Source: Bacilli bacterium (GTDB taxonomy: Bacteria; Bacillota_I; Bacilli_A; ML615J-28; CAG-698). Taken from it: DNA of 9,705 nt. Location: NCBI GenBank assembly GCA_023228385.1, contig JALOBF010000047.1, forward strand, positions 1 through 9,705. Direction: 5' to 3'. A program made the translations under genes and the position numbers. This document shows positions 1 to 4,746 of this stretch, piece by piece (the stretch's first letter is position 1; every line of letters begins with the position of its first letter). The notes beneath the pieces were generated by a model that saw only the letters and a program-made list of their open reading frames with translations, was not told where the DNA came from and searched no databases.

Positions 1-28
1 TAAATGTATCAAACCATTTCATTCAATA

Positions 29-102
29 TGGAGCAGGTAACGAGAATCGAACTCGCACGGTCAGCTTGGAAGGCTGAAGTTCTACCATTAAACTATACCT
101 GC
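29..102 (-). tRNA. tRNA-Gly (anticodon TCC)
   Basis: Read on the minus strand this folds as a full cloverleaf: acceptor GCAGGTA pairs with TACCTGC, the D arm holds AATGGTAGA, the anticodon stem TCAGC/GCTGA encloses loop CTTCCAA (anticodon TCC), and the T arm is GCGAG-TTCGATT-CTCGT. The discriminator T at 32 is followed by an encoded CCA (31 to 29). It decodes GGA and probably GGG glycine codons. It lies 7 bases downstream of tRNA-Pro and is very likely cotranscribed with it. No further tRNA start is visible in the 28 bases left of it. Confidence 0.97.
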
Positions 103-109
103 TTATAAA

Positions 110-186
110 TGGTCGGGAAAACAGGATTTGAACCCGCGACTTCCTGGTCCCAAACCAGGCGCTCTACCAAGCTGAGCTATTTCCCG
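110..186 (-). tRNA. tRNA-Pro (anticodon TGG)
   Basis: Minus-strand cloverleaf: acceptor CGGGAAA pairs with TTTCCCG, the D arm is GCTCAGCTTGGTAGAGC, the anticodon stem CCTGG/CCAGG encloses TTTGGGA (anticodon TGG), and the T arm is GCGGG-TTCAAAT-CCTGT. Discriminator A at 113 is followed by encoded CCA (112 to 110). It is the first gene of a two-tRNA unit transcribed from the promoter at 252 to 280. Confidence 0.97.
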
Positions 187-190
187 ACTT

Positions 191-241
191 TTGTTTAACA
201 AAAAAATAAAAAGGTTTGTTAAACAAGGGGAGATTCCTCCC
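191..241 (-). repeat. Structured tRNA leader with two palindromes and a small GC hairpin
   Basis: A perfect 12-base inverted repeat, TTGTTTAACAAA (191 to 202) and TTTGTTAAACAA (215 to 226), flanks a 12-base A-rich (plus) or T-rich (minus) spacer just 4 bases before the tRNA-Pro 5' end. Each arm contains an 11-base palindrome TTGTTWAACAA, with centres 25 bases apart. A second short hairpin, GGGAG-ATTC-CTCCC, sits at 228 to 241. On the transcript these would form two stem-loops between the start site and the tRNA. They could be a precursor-processing structure, a paired protein operator or an attenuator; the sequence does not decide. Confidence 0.6.
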
Positions 242-251
242 ACGCTTTATT

Positions 252-280
252 ATTATACTATATTTCAATGGTATAGTCAA
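252..280 (-). promoter_or_regulatory. Sigma-A-type promoter of the tRNA pair
   Basis: On the minus strand, TTGACT (280 to 275) is followed after exactly 17 bases by TATAAT (257 to 252). This is within one base of the sigma-70/sigma-A consensus and correctly oriented for tRNA-Pro and tRNA-Gly. The start site should be near 245, giving a leader of about 58 bases. A strong constitutive promoter is expected for stable RNA genes. Confidence 0.9.
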
Positions 281-312
281 TAAATTTTTTGCCTGATTTG
301 ATACGGGGAATA

Positions 313-352
313 ACAAAATAAATGATGAATCAAATTGACTTGATTCATCATT
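313..352 (-). terminator. Rho-independent terminator overlapping the small gene's stop codon
   Basis: A perfect 13-base inverted repeat (AATGATGAATCAA at 321 to 333, its complement at 340 to 352) with a 6-base loop is followed on the minus strand by a T-rich tail, TATTTTGTTATT. The stop codon TGA (350 to 348) of the upstream small gene lies inside the first arm of the stem. It insulates that gene from the tRNA promoter about 33 bases further on. Confidence 0.85.
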
Positions 353-518
353 TTACTTGCGGTTTTTCTTGTGATTGTTCAAGGATTTTTTCACCTTGTT
401 TAACCATTTCCCGAGTATACATTCCCCCGGCTTTAGTTGAGTGCTCAACCATTTTTGCTTCTTCAATCAAAATATCATTTTGATTTTGACTCTTTTCTTG
501 ACTATATTGACCATTCAT
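348..518 (-). CDS. Small hydrophilic protein of unknown function (56 aa)
   Basis: Not recognised. The product begins MNGQYSQEKSQ and is rich in Gln, Glu and Lys, with no membrane segment, signal peptide or cysteine. The middle stretch (DILIEEAKMVEHS, then GGMYTREMVKQGEKIL) could form one or two amphipathic helices. The ATG at 518 is preferred over the ATG at 530, because GGTGAT, which matches the anti-SD end beyond GGAGG, sits at the right distance from it and would lie inside the gene if the upstream ATG were used. A perfect terminator straddles the stop codon, which supports a real transcribed gene. It lies 84 bases after the MazG-like gene, with no terminator between, so the two may share a transcript. 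Small hydrophilic proteins of this kind are sometimes spore or stress proteins in Bacillota, but no spore-protein motif is visible. Confidence 0.65.
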   Translation of the reverse strand: MNGQYSQEKSQNQNDILIEEAKMVEHSTKAGGMYTREMVKQGEKILEQSQEKPQVK

Positions 519-602
519 AATTATCACCATTTATAGTATGTTCGAACTCTTAGTTTCTATTATAAAAAGGTGATAATAGTCAAAACATATAATGTCTTAA
601 AA

Positions 603-923
603 TTATAATTCATTATATTTTTTTGATGATCCGTACGCTTTCTCAACCGGGTATTTTTTTTCATTTTTCTTAATTTTATCAAGTATTATCTCATCAATAT
701 TTAAATCGTATTTTTCTGCTATTAATAAAGCATATATCAAAACATCAGCTAATTCTTCTTTTAGTTTTTCAACATCCTTTGCCTCATGTCCCCACTGAAA
801 TAATTCTAGAAGTTCTGATGCTTCAATAACTAATGATTTAGATAAATTATCTCCGGTATGGAATTGTTCCCAATTGCGCCGATTACGAAATTCAATTATT
901 TTTTCCATTACTTTTTCATTCAC
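603..923 (-). CDS. MazG-like nucleotide pyrophosphohydrolase (single domain)
   Basis: A 106-residue all-alpha protein of the MazG / RS21-C6 (DCTPP1) type. These enzymes hydrolyse (d)NTPs, often dCTP or modified nucleotides, to the monophosphate and pyrophosphate, and clean the nucleotide pool. The residues expected for metal binding are present: the EASELLELFQW segment (ExxE) and then EELADVLIYALLIAEK (ExxD) one helix later. The RNWEQFHT start and the KNEKKYPVEKAYGSSKKY tail are typical of the short form. The N terminus is taken at GTG 923, since AAGGA lies about 10 bases before it; the TTG at 932 is too close to that site. Substrate cannot be told from sequence. It stands between the PII-like operon terminator and the small gene. 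No convincing promoter was found in the 130 bases upstream. Confidence 0.9.
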   Translation of the reverse strand: MNEKVMEKIIEFRNRRNWEQFHTGDNLSKSLVIEASELLELFQWGHEAKDVEKLKEELADVLIYALLIAEKYDLNIDEIILDKIKKNEKKYPVEKAYGSSKKYNEL

Positions 924-1053
924 AATTATCAAATCCTTCTTATCTCTTTATTTCACATCTAATTTTATCATTTTTTGTCCAAAAAGAGAAGTAGATATTA
1001 ACTTTTACCAACGATTCGTATGAAAAAAATGAGATAATAGTTTATTTTTTCAT

Positions 1054-1084
1054 AAAAAATGCGAGTTCTGTTATTTTGACTCGC
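1054..1084 (-). terminator. Rho-independent terminator of the antiporter/PII-like operon
   Basis: Minus strand: GCGAGT (1084 to 1079), a 12-base loop and ACTCGC (1066 to 1061), followed by ATTTTTTAT. A matching A-run precedes the stem, so it can extend the helix and could also act on the plus strand. It starts 10 bases after the PII-like stop codon. Confidence 0.9.
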
Positions 1085-1094
1085 TATTTTTTTA

Positions 1095-1451
1095 TTAATT
1101 CTTTTTTTGTTTATATCCCAAGTCGTATATGGCACCAACAGGAACGGTAAACATAAATCCTGCTCCGGGATGTTTTACTTCAGATAAAACCTTTTGTACC
1201 GCTTTTACAACATCATCTAAAATACTCTCACTTACAACAGTAAAAATAGTATTATTGTAAGGATGAGCCCCGTCAATAATAGTTTTAAAAGAACCGAAAA
1301 GGGGAATCGATTCCATTTGCCGATGAACTACCGCTCCGGCCAAACCTTTACTATCAAAAATTGTTGCCCCCCTTACCCCTTGCTTCACTAATGCTTCAAG
1401 TACATCATCTAAATAATCAACCTTATTTAAAACTATAAATAAAACAAACAT
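1095..1451 (-). CDS. PII-like signalling protein paired with the antiporter
   Basis: A 118-residue protein with the PII ferredoxin-like layout: strand MFVLFIVLNK, helix VDYLDDVLEALVKQG, then VRGATIFDSKGLAG (28 to 39), which resembles the RGxTxxxxKGxG region of PII proteins, and a closing GAGFMFTVPVGAIYDLG, which resembles the PII C-terminal GxGxIFxxPV segment. The central stretch (about 40 to 68), where classical GlnB/GlnK carries the T-loop with its modified tyrosine, is divergent, so a nitrogen-regulation role is unlikely. PII-superfamily members bind adenine nucleotides and often gate a neighbouring transporter. Examples are GlnK-AmtB and SbtB-SbtA; DarA/PstA binds c-di-AMP. The gene starts 26 bases after the antiporter stop, with AGAAGG 9 bases before ATG, so it is cotranslated from the riboswitch-controlled transcript. 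Function as an antiporter regulator is inferred from context. Confidence 0.82.
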   Translation of the reverse strand: MFVLFIVLNKVDYLDDVLEALVKQGVRGATIFDSKGLAGAVVHRQMESIPLFGSFKTIIDGAHPYNNTIFTVVSESILDDVVKAVQKVLSEVKHPGAGFMFTVPVGAIYDLGYKQKKN

Positions 1452-1477
1452 TTCATAATACCTTCTTTCATTTTTAC

Positions 1478-2662
1478 TTACGAGGTCAATTGATCAAGAC
1501 CATTAATTTCACCAGCTTTTCTGATAGCAAACTTTGCAAAAATCGGTCCGGAAATCTCATAAACCAAAACTCCGAACATGATAACTGTAGTGATTGCAGC
1601 CGCATATTCAGGCAATTGCTGCCTTACCAATATTGATAAGCCGATGGAAATCCCTCCCTGCGGTAAAAGAGCTAATCCAAGGTATTTGGTAACGCTTGGT
1701 TCGGCTTTTACCGTTTTACATCCAACATAAGCGCCAAGTATTTTGCCGCCGGCACGACTTAAAATATAAGCAATACCAACGATTCCAATCGAAATTAAAA
1801 TTTTCAGGTCCAGACTAGCTCCCGCTAAGGTAAAGAATAAAACATAAAACGAACCAGCAAATTTATTAACAGAACCAAATACCCTTTGCGAATTACTAAG
1901 GATATTCACCAAAACCGTACCGACAATAATATTTGTCAACAATGGTGACAATTTAAACAATAATGATAAACCAGTGGCAACACCGATTGCGGCAATTGAT
2001 AACAGCTGAACTTCTTCTTCATCTTTTGCCCGTTTAGCTAAAAAAGATAAAAGAAATCCGATGATTAAACCTAAAACAATAGAACCAATGATTTCAATTA
2101 AAGGGGAAATAACCATCAAAAACCATGAGGTTGAAGAAGCAGTCGATAGTTTTGCAATTGCCAAGGCAATACCAAATATCATTATACCAAAAACATCGTC
2201 AAGTGCAACAATGGGAAGTATTGTTTTAGTTAACGGTCCATAAGCTCGATATTGACGGATAACCAATAAAGTAGCTGCCGGTGCGGTTGCAGCAGACATT
2301 GCAGCTATAATAAGACTAAAAACAAATGATTGTCTTAGGATAAAAAACATTACTCCAAAAACAATAAACACAGCGCCAACAACTTCGAGAAGCGTAATAA
2401 TAACAATCGATCTACCAACCTTTTTAATTTCACTTACCATAAATTCACTACCAATACTAAAAGCTATTACCGCCAGAGCCAATTCATTTATTATCGAAAA
2501 CGAATTATAATCTTGAATAGTAATAAAGTTTAACACCGAAGGACCCAAAAATAAACCAAATAAAAGATAACCGGACACATTGGGTAATTTAGCTAATTTC
2601 GCAACCTTTCCTCCGGTAATCCCAACAATCAAAACAATACTGATTTTTAAAAGAACATTCAA
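1478..2662 (-). CDS. CPA2-family cation:proton antiporter, transmembrane domain only
   Basis: A 394-residue polytopic membrane protein with about 11 to 12 hydrophobic segments, of the Kef/NapA-like CPA2 family, exchanging K+ or Na+ for H+. Family marks are GYLLFGLFLGP (31 to 41), the unwound-helix segment SAATAPAATL (123 to 132) and the ion-binding LDD (154 to 156). The Asp-Asp pair is typical of electrogenic NapA-type members; Asn-Asp would suggest electroneutral exchange. The protein ends soon after the last helix (FAKFAIRKAGEINGLDQLTS), so the cytoplasmic RCK/TrkA-N domain of classical KefB/KefC is absent. The start is TTG at 2662, set by GAGGAGG 8 bases upstream and an in-frame TAG just before it. 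The leader is a c-di-AMP riboswitch, and the PII-like gene follows. The transported ion cannot be decided from sequence. Confidence 0.92.
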   Translation of the reverse strand: MNVLLKISIVLIVGITGGKVAKLAKLPNVSGYLLFGLFLGPSVLNFITIQDYNSFSIINELALAVIAFSIGSEFMVSEIKKVGRSIVIITLLEVVGAVFIVFGVMFFILRQSFVFSLIIAAMSAATAPAATLLVIRQYRAYGPLTKTILPIVALDDVFGIMIFGIALAIAKLSTASSTSWFLMVISPLIEIIGSIVLGLIIGFLLSFLAKRAKDEEEVQLLSIAAIGVATGLSLLFKLSPLLTNIIVGTVLVNILSNSQRVFGSVNKFAGSFYVLFFTLAGASLDLKILISIGIVGIAYILSRAGGKILGAYVGCKTVKAEPSVTKYLGLALLPQGGISIGLSILVRQQLPEYAAAITTVIMFGVLVYEISGPIFAKFAIRKAGEINGLDQLTS

Positions 2663-2673
2663 AAACTAATCCT

Positions 2674-2697
2674 CCTCATCAAATTTTTTTAATGAAG
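2674..2697 (-). promoter_or_regulatory. Hairpin overlapping the antiporter ribosome binding site
   Basis: On the transcript, CTTCATTAAA (2697 to 2688) can pair with TTTGATGAGG (2683 to 2674) over 10 pairs, two of them G-U, closed by an AAAA loop. The 3' arm takes in the first part of the Shine-Dalgarno GAGGAGG (2677 to 2671). Partial occlusion of the ribosome site would add translational control or damping to the riboswitch. This is a fold drawn by eye. Confidence 0.4.
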
Positions 2698-2699
2698 AT

Positions 2700-2763
2700 G
2701 GTTAGCGCATTACTAATGAATAATAAAAGCGCATAACCGGCTTCAAAAGCATGTCATACGCTT
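2700..2763 (-). terminator. Riboswitch expression platform: attenuator hairpin and competing arms
   Basis: Just after the aptamer, AAGCGTAT (2763 to 2756) can pair with ATGCGCTT (2734 to 2727) over 8 pairs with one G-U. Its loop holds a small GCTT/AAGC hairpin, and the tail TTATTATTC is U-rich. The same GGTTATGC region (2738 to 2731) can instead pair with aptamer bases GCTAACC (2785 to 2779), which must be free for ligand binding, or with GCGCTAACC (2708 to 2700). This is the layout of a terminator/antiterminator switch, with ligand expected to favour termination. The interrupted U tract makes termination strength uncertain. Confidence 0.5.
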
Positions 2764-2769
2764 GGTGTA

Positions 2770-2880
2770 CTCCTATGGGGTTAGCTGACGGGTTAGGGCA
2801 CCCAAGTTGCCCTTCTTGACTAATAAGATTCACCCCAATAATTGGGTTCCCCACTCCAAAAACAGACTCGGAGATATCTA
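2770..2880 (-). ncRNA. c-di-AMP riboswitch (ydaO/yuaA type)
   Basis: The minus strand carries the conserved blocks of this class in order: a P1 arm CTCC (2873 to 2870) followed by GAGTC; GGGGAACCCAAT (2852 to 2841); TTGGGGTGAATC (2838 to 2827); a variable hairpin AGGGCA/TGCCCT (2813 to 2795); then CTAACCCGTCAGCTAACCCC (2796 to 2777) and the P1 closing arm GGAG (2773 to 2770). The class binds two cyclic di-AMP molecules and usually lowers expression of K+ uptake, osmolyte transport or cell-wall genes. Here it heads the antiporter/PII-like transcript, and the predicted start site (about 2880) falls at its 5' edge. Recognition is from remembered consensus blocks, not a covariance search. Confidence 0.93.
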
Positions 2881-2886
2881 AAAATT

Positions 2887-2915
2887 ATCATATCAAAAAA
2901 TAATATATAAGTCAA
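2887..2915 (-). promoter_or_regulatory. Sigma-A-type promoter of the riboswitch operon
   Basis: Minus strand TTGACT (2915 to 2910), a 17-base spacer, then TATGAT (2892 to 2887). The start site is expected near 2880, so the riboswitch occupies the very beginning of the RNA. It lies in the short gap after the duplicated membrane protein, making the antiporter/PII-like unit an independent operon. Confidence 0.88.
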
Positions 2916-2946
2916 TACAAAAATATTAAAATTTTCAATTAATATT
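2916..2946 (-). terminator. Possible weak AT-only terminator after the duplicated membrane protein
   Basis: A perfect 8-base inverted repeat, TTAATATT (2939 to 2946) and AATATTAA (2922 to 2929), with a 9-base loop is followed on the minus strand by a short T-rich tail. It begins 10 bases past the stop codon of the upstream gene. The stem has no GC pair, so termination would be weak. In DNA this AT-rich the hairpin could be chance. Confidence 0.35.
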
Positions 2947-2956
2947 CCTTAAATTT

Positions 2957-3907
2957 TTATAAATAACCAAAATGTTTTTTTATAATAAACATTATTCCAT
3001 ACAGACATAAAACACTGACAAAAGCAGTTACCCCAAGTTTACCGCCGACACCGCAAAACTGCGTTGCATTATAACAAAAGATAAGACCGTATACCATACC
3101 GGCTAACGCAATCTCACCTTCATTAACAAGTATATTTTTTGATGTCATCCCGACAAATGATGCTCCGTAAATAACAGAAACCAAAGTTATACAAAAATCT
3201 ACATTTTCATTCAAAAGCAATAAAGCACCTATTAAACCGATTGTACTGCTTGCTAAAACAGGTCTTAATTTAAGCCTTTCATTTAGTACATAAGTAAGCG
3301 GCGAAACCAAAACACTAACTAAAACGATAAATAGAATTTCTCTTTTAGTAAAGACTATATTATTTAGAATAGATTGACCTGTCAAAAACGCAGTAATTAT
3401 ACAGCCGGCAAAAGCAATGGTGCCTAGTTTCCCGCCAAACCCATTAAATACATTTTTAGATAATATATAGATAAATGATGTTAATAAAGCCGCCAGAACC
3501 ATAGGAAAAACTTCTAATAAGGCCGGGCTCGTCATCCCGGTAAAAGAACCGCAAAATATTGGTAATTGGTGGCGACGAAAAATTAGCGCTCCGACAAAGC
3601 CGACAGCCGGCGAGACGATTAAGCTGCTGATTTTAAAATAATACACAAAAAAATAAGTGAAGTTTGCACTCAAAAAAACTGCCAAAAAGTCAATTATTGT
3701 ATCCCTGCATATTAATTTGTATTGCTCGTGGGTGTTTTTATTTTTGATAAAAACGAAAATTATTGATAACAATACTCCTGATAAAAATAATAAAAAGATA
3801 ATAAATAAAAATATTGATTTTTTTAAAGTATTGGCAATTAATGCTGACAATAATAATATAGCAAACAAAGATAAAATAATATGCCCATAAATATTAATCT
3901 TTTGCAC
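2957..3907 (-). CDS. Integral membrane protein with two repeated halves, function unknown
   Basis: A 316-residue, strongly hydrophobic protein with about 9 to 10 membrane segments. After an N-terminal part of about 95 residues, a unit of three motifs appears twice: GFVGALI (103 to 109), SFTGMTS (121 to 127), GFGGKLGT (156 to 163); then GLIGALL (224 to 230), SFVGMTS (250 to 256), GVGGKLGV (286 to 293). Spacing within the two units is nearly the same, so the gene arose by internal duplication, as in many transporters and channels. It may belong to an uncharacterised Bacillota membrane family such as DUF1576, but I am not sure of that. The start is GTG at 3907, with GGAGG 9 bases upstream and an in-frame TGA two codons before. 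It lies between the ATPase operon and the c-di-AMP operon in the same direction, apparently as its own unit. No substrate can be inferred. Confidence 0.85.
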   Translation of the reverse strand: MQKINIYGHIILSLFAILLLSALIANTLKKSIFLFIIFLLFLSGVLLSIIFVFIKNKNTHEQYKLICRDTIIDFLAVFLSANFTYFFVYYFKISSLIVSPAVGFVGALIFRRHQLPIFCGSFTGMTSPALLEVFPMVLAALLTSFIYILSKNVFNGFGGKLGTIAFAGCIITAFLTGQSILNNIVFTKREILFIVLVSVLVSPLTYVLNERLKLRPVLASSTIGLIGALLLLNENVDFCITLVSVIYGASFVGMTSKNILVNEGEIALAGMVYGLIFCYNATQFCGVGGKLGVTAFVSVLCLYGIMFIIKKHFGYL

Positions 3908-3999
3908 AAATCATTTCCTCCAGGAATAATTAGAATTAATAATAAAGAACTTCAATCTACAGCTTATCCAATATTATAATATGATGCTTGCTCTGCTTT

Positions 4000-4008
4000 A
4001 TTATATCA
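4000..4008 (-). promoter_or_regulatory. Candidate extended -10 promoter for the duplicated membrane protein
   Basis: Minus strand TG-A-TATAAT (4008 to 4000) is a perfect extended -10 element. The -35 position at 17 bases (4028 to 4023) is poor (TTTCCT), as extended -10 promoters tolerate. It would give a leader of about 86 bases before the GTG start. A second TATAAT at 4064 to 4059 lacks a good -35. Confidence 0.45.
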
Positions 4009-4083
4009 TCAATTACCATCAAAGGAAATGAGTTTTTACTTTTATCACTAAAAAGAAATATTATATAAGTTCAATCCGATAAT

Positions 4084-4116
4084 AACAGCCTTAACGATTT
4101 AATCGGAAAGGCTGTT
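4084..4116 (-). terminator. Terminator-like hairpin closing the V-ATPase operon
   Basis: AACAGCCTT (minus, 4116 to 4108) pairs perfectly with AAGGCTGTT (4092 to 4084). Inside the loop a nested CGAT/ATCG helix surrounds the ntpD stop codon TAA (4101 to 4099). The 3' tail (ATTATCGGATTG) is only weakly U-rich, so it may terminate partially or protect the mRNA 3' end instead. Confidence 0.6.
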
Positions 4117-4743
4117 GGTTTTAGCTAATATTATCTCTTTGCTCTTCATTAATCGGATAATATTGCTTCTTTCATTATCTTCAAGCTTCATTATAATATA
4201 TTTGATTGATTCCGTCATTTCCGGGATCATTACGAATTCGATTGCATTGACGCGCCGACGAGTCTTTTCAATTTCTTTGGCTAACATATCGGATTGTTTT
4301 TCAAGTTGTGATAGTTTAATCATTTCCGGTAATAATTCAGACAGTTCCAATACTGCTTTATCAAGATCACCCGGAGTAAAAGCAAAACCATAAGTTAAGT
4401 CTATTTTACCTTCATCCTTAAAACTGACAGTCGGCAGTTTTATATTCATAACTGTTTTTGAACTGACATCAATTTTTAATGCTTTAGCCGGAACCATTAA
4501 AGCCTCAAGAATTGTTTCTCGATTCGTCTTCAACTTTGCTTTTGTAAAACGAACTATAATTTTTTGAAGTTGATCTTCAACTTCAATTCTTAAAGTACGA
4601 GTTTCCCTGATAATCAGCATAAACTGACGAACCATCTCATCCTGCTTGTCTTTTAGAAGCTTATATCCGCGCTTAGCTATCGACAACTGTTTTTTAAGCC
4701 TGGCAAGTTCCATCCGTGTAGGATTAACTCTAGCGAAAGACAT
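4099..4743 (-). CDS. ntpD: V-type ATPase subunit D (central stalk)
   Basis: A 214-residue subunit, close to the ~210 of Enterococcus NtpD. It forms the rotor shaft: a long antiparallel coiled coil inside the A3B3 head that turns with subunit F and the membrane ring. The N-terminal signature NPTRMELARLKKQLSIAKRGYKLLKDKQDEM (7 to 38) is diagnostic. The C-terminal helix (about 150 to 205, with ETRRRVNAIEFVMIP) returns along it. Translation starts 3 bases after the ntpB stop, with the ribosome site GAGGTG inside the last ntpB codons, so the two are probably translationally coupled. It is the last gene of the operon here; the enterococcal ntpH and ntpJ do not follow. Confidence 0.96.
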   Translation of the reverse strand: MSFARVNPTRMELARLKKQLSIAKRGYKLLKDKQDEMVRQFMLIIRETRTLRIEVEDQLQKIIVRFTKAKLKTNRETILEALMVPAKALKIDVSSKTVMNIKLPTVSFKDEGKIDLTYGFAFTPGDLDKAVLELSELLPEMIKLSQLEKQSDMLAKEIEKTRRRVNAIEFVMIPEMTESIKYIIMKLEDNERSNIIRLMKSKEIILAKTNSLSD

Positions 4744-4746
4744 CTT

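Noticed and set aside
1..28. Possible third tRNA or terminator at the left edge
   Set aside because: The short sequence beyond the tRNA-Gly CCA shows neither an acceptor stem nor a hairpin with a T tract. The window ends too soon to judge.
348..518. Idea that the 56-residue protein is a small acid-soluble spore protein
   Set aside because: No alpha/beta-type or gamma-type spore-protein motif or sigma-G promoter can be seen. The resemblance is only composition.
559..583. TTGACT and TATAAT on the minus strand upstream of the small gene
   Set aside because: The spacer is only 13 bases, too short for a sigma-A promoter. Either hexamer may be chance in AT-rich DNA.
933..1053. Search for a promoter or regulatory RNA before the MazG-like gene
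   Set aside because: Several AT-rich partial hexamers (such as TTGGAC with TAAAAT) have wrong spacing. Nothing could be supported in this stretch.
2061..2243. Plus-strand open frame of 60 codons
   Set aside because: It lies wholly inside the antiporter gene on the opposite strand, with no family resemblance or ribosome site. It is a shadow of the real gene.
3657..3890. Plus-strand open frame of 77 codons
   Set aside because: Antisense to the AT-rich N-terminal part of the duplicated membrane protein, with low-complexity Asn/Ile/Lys composition.
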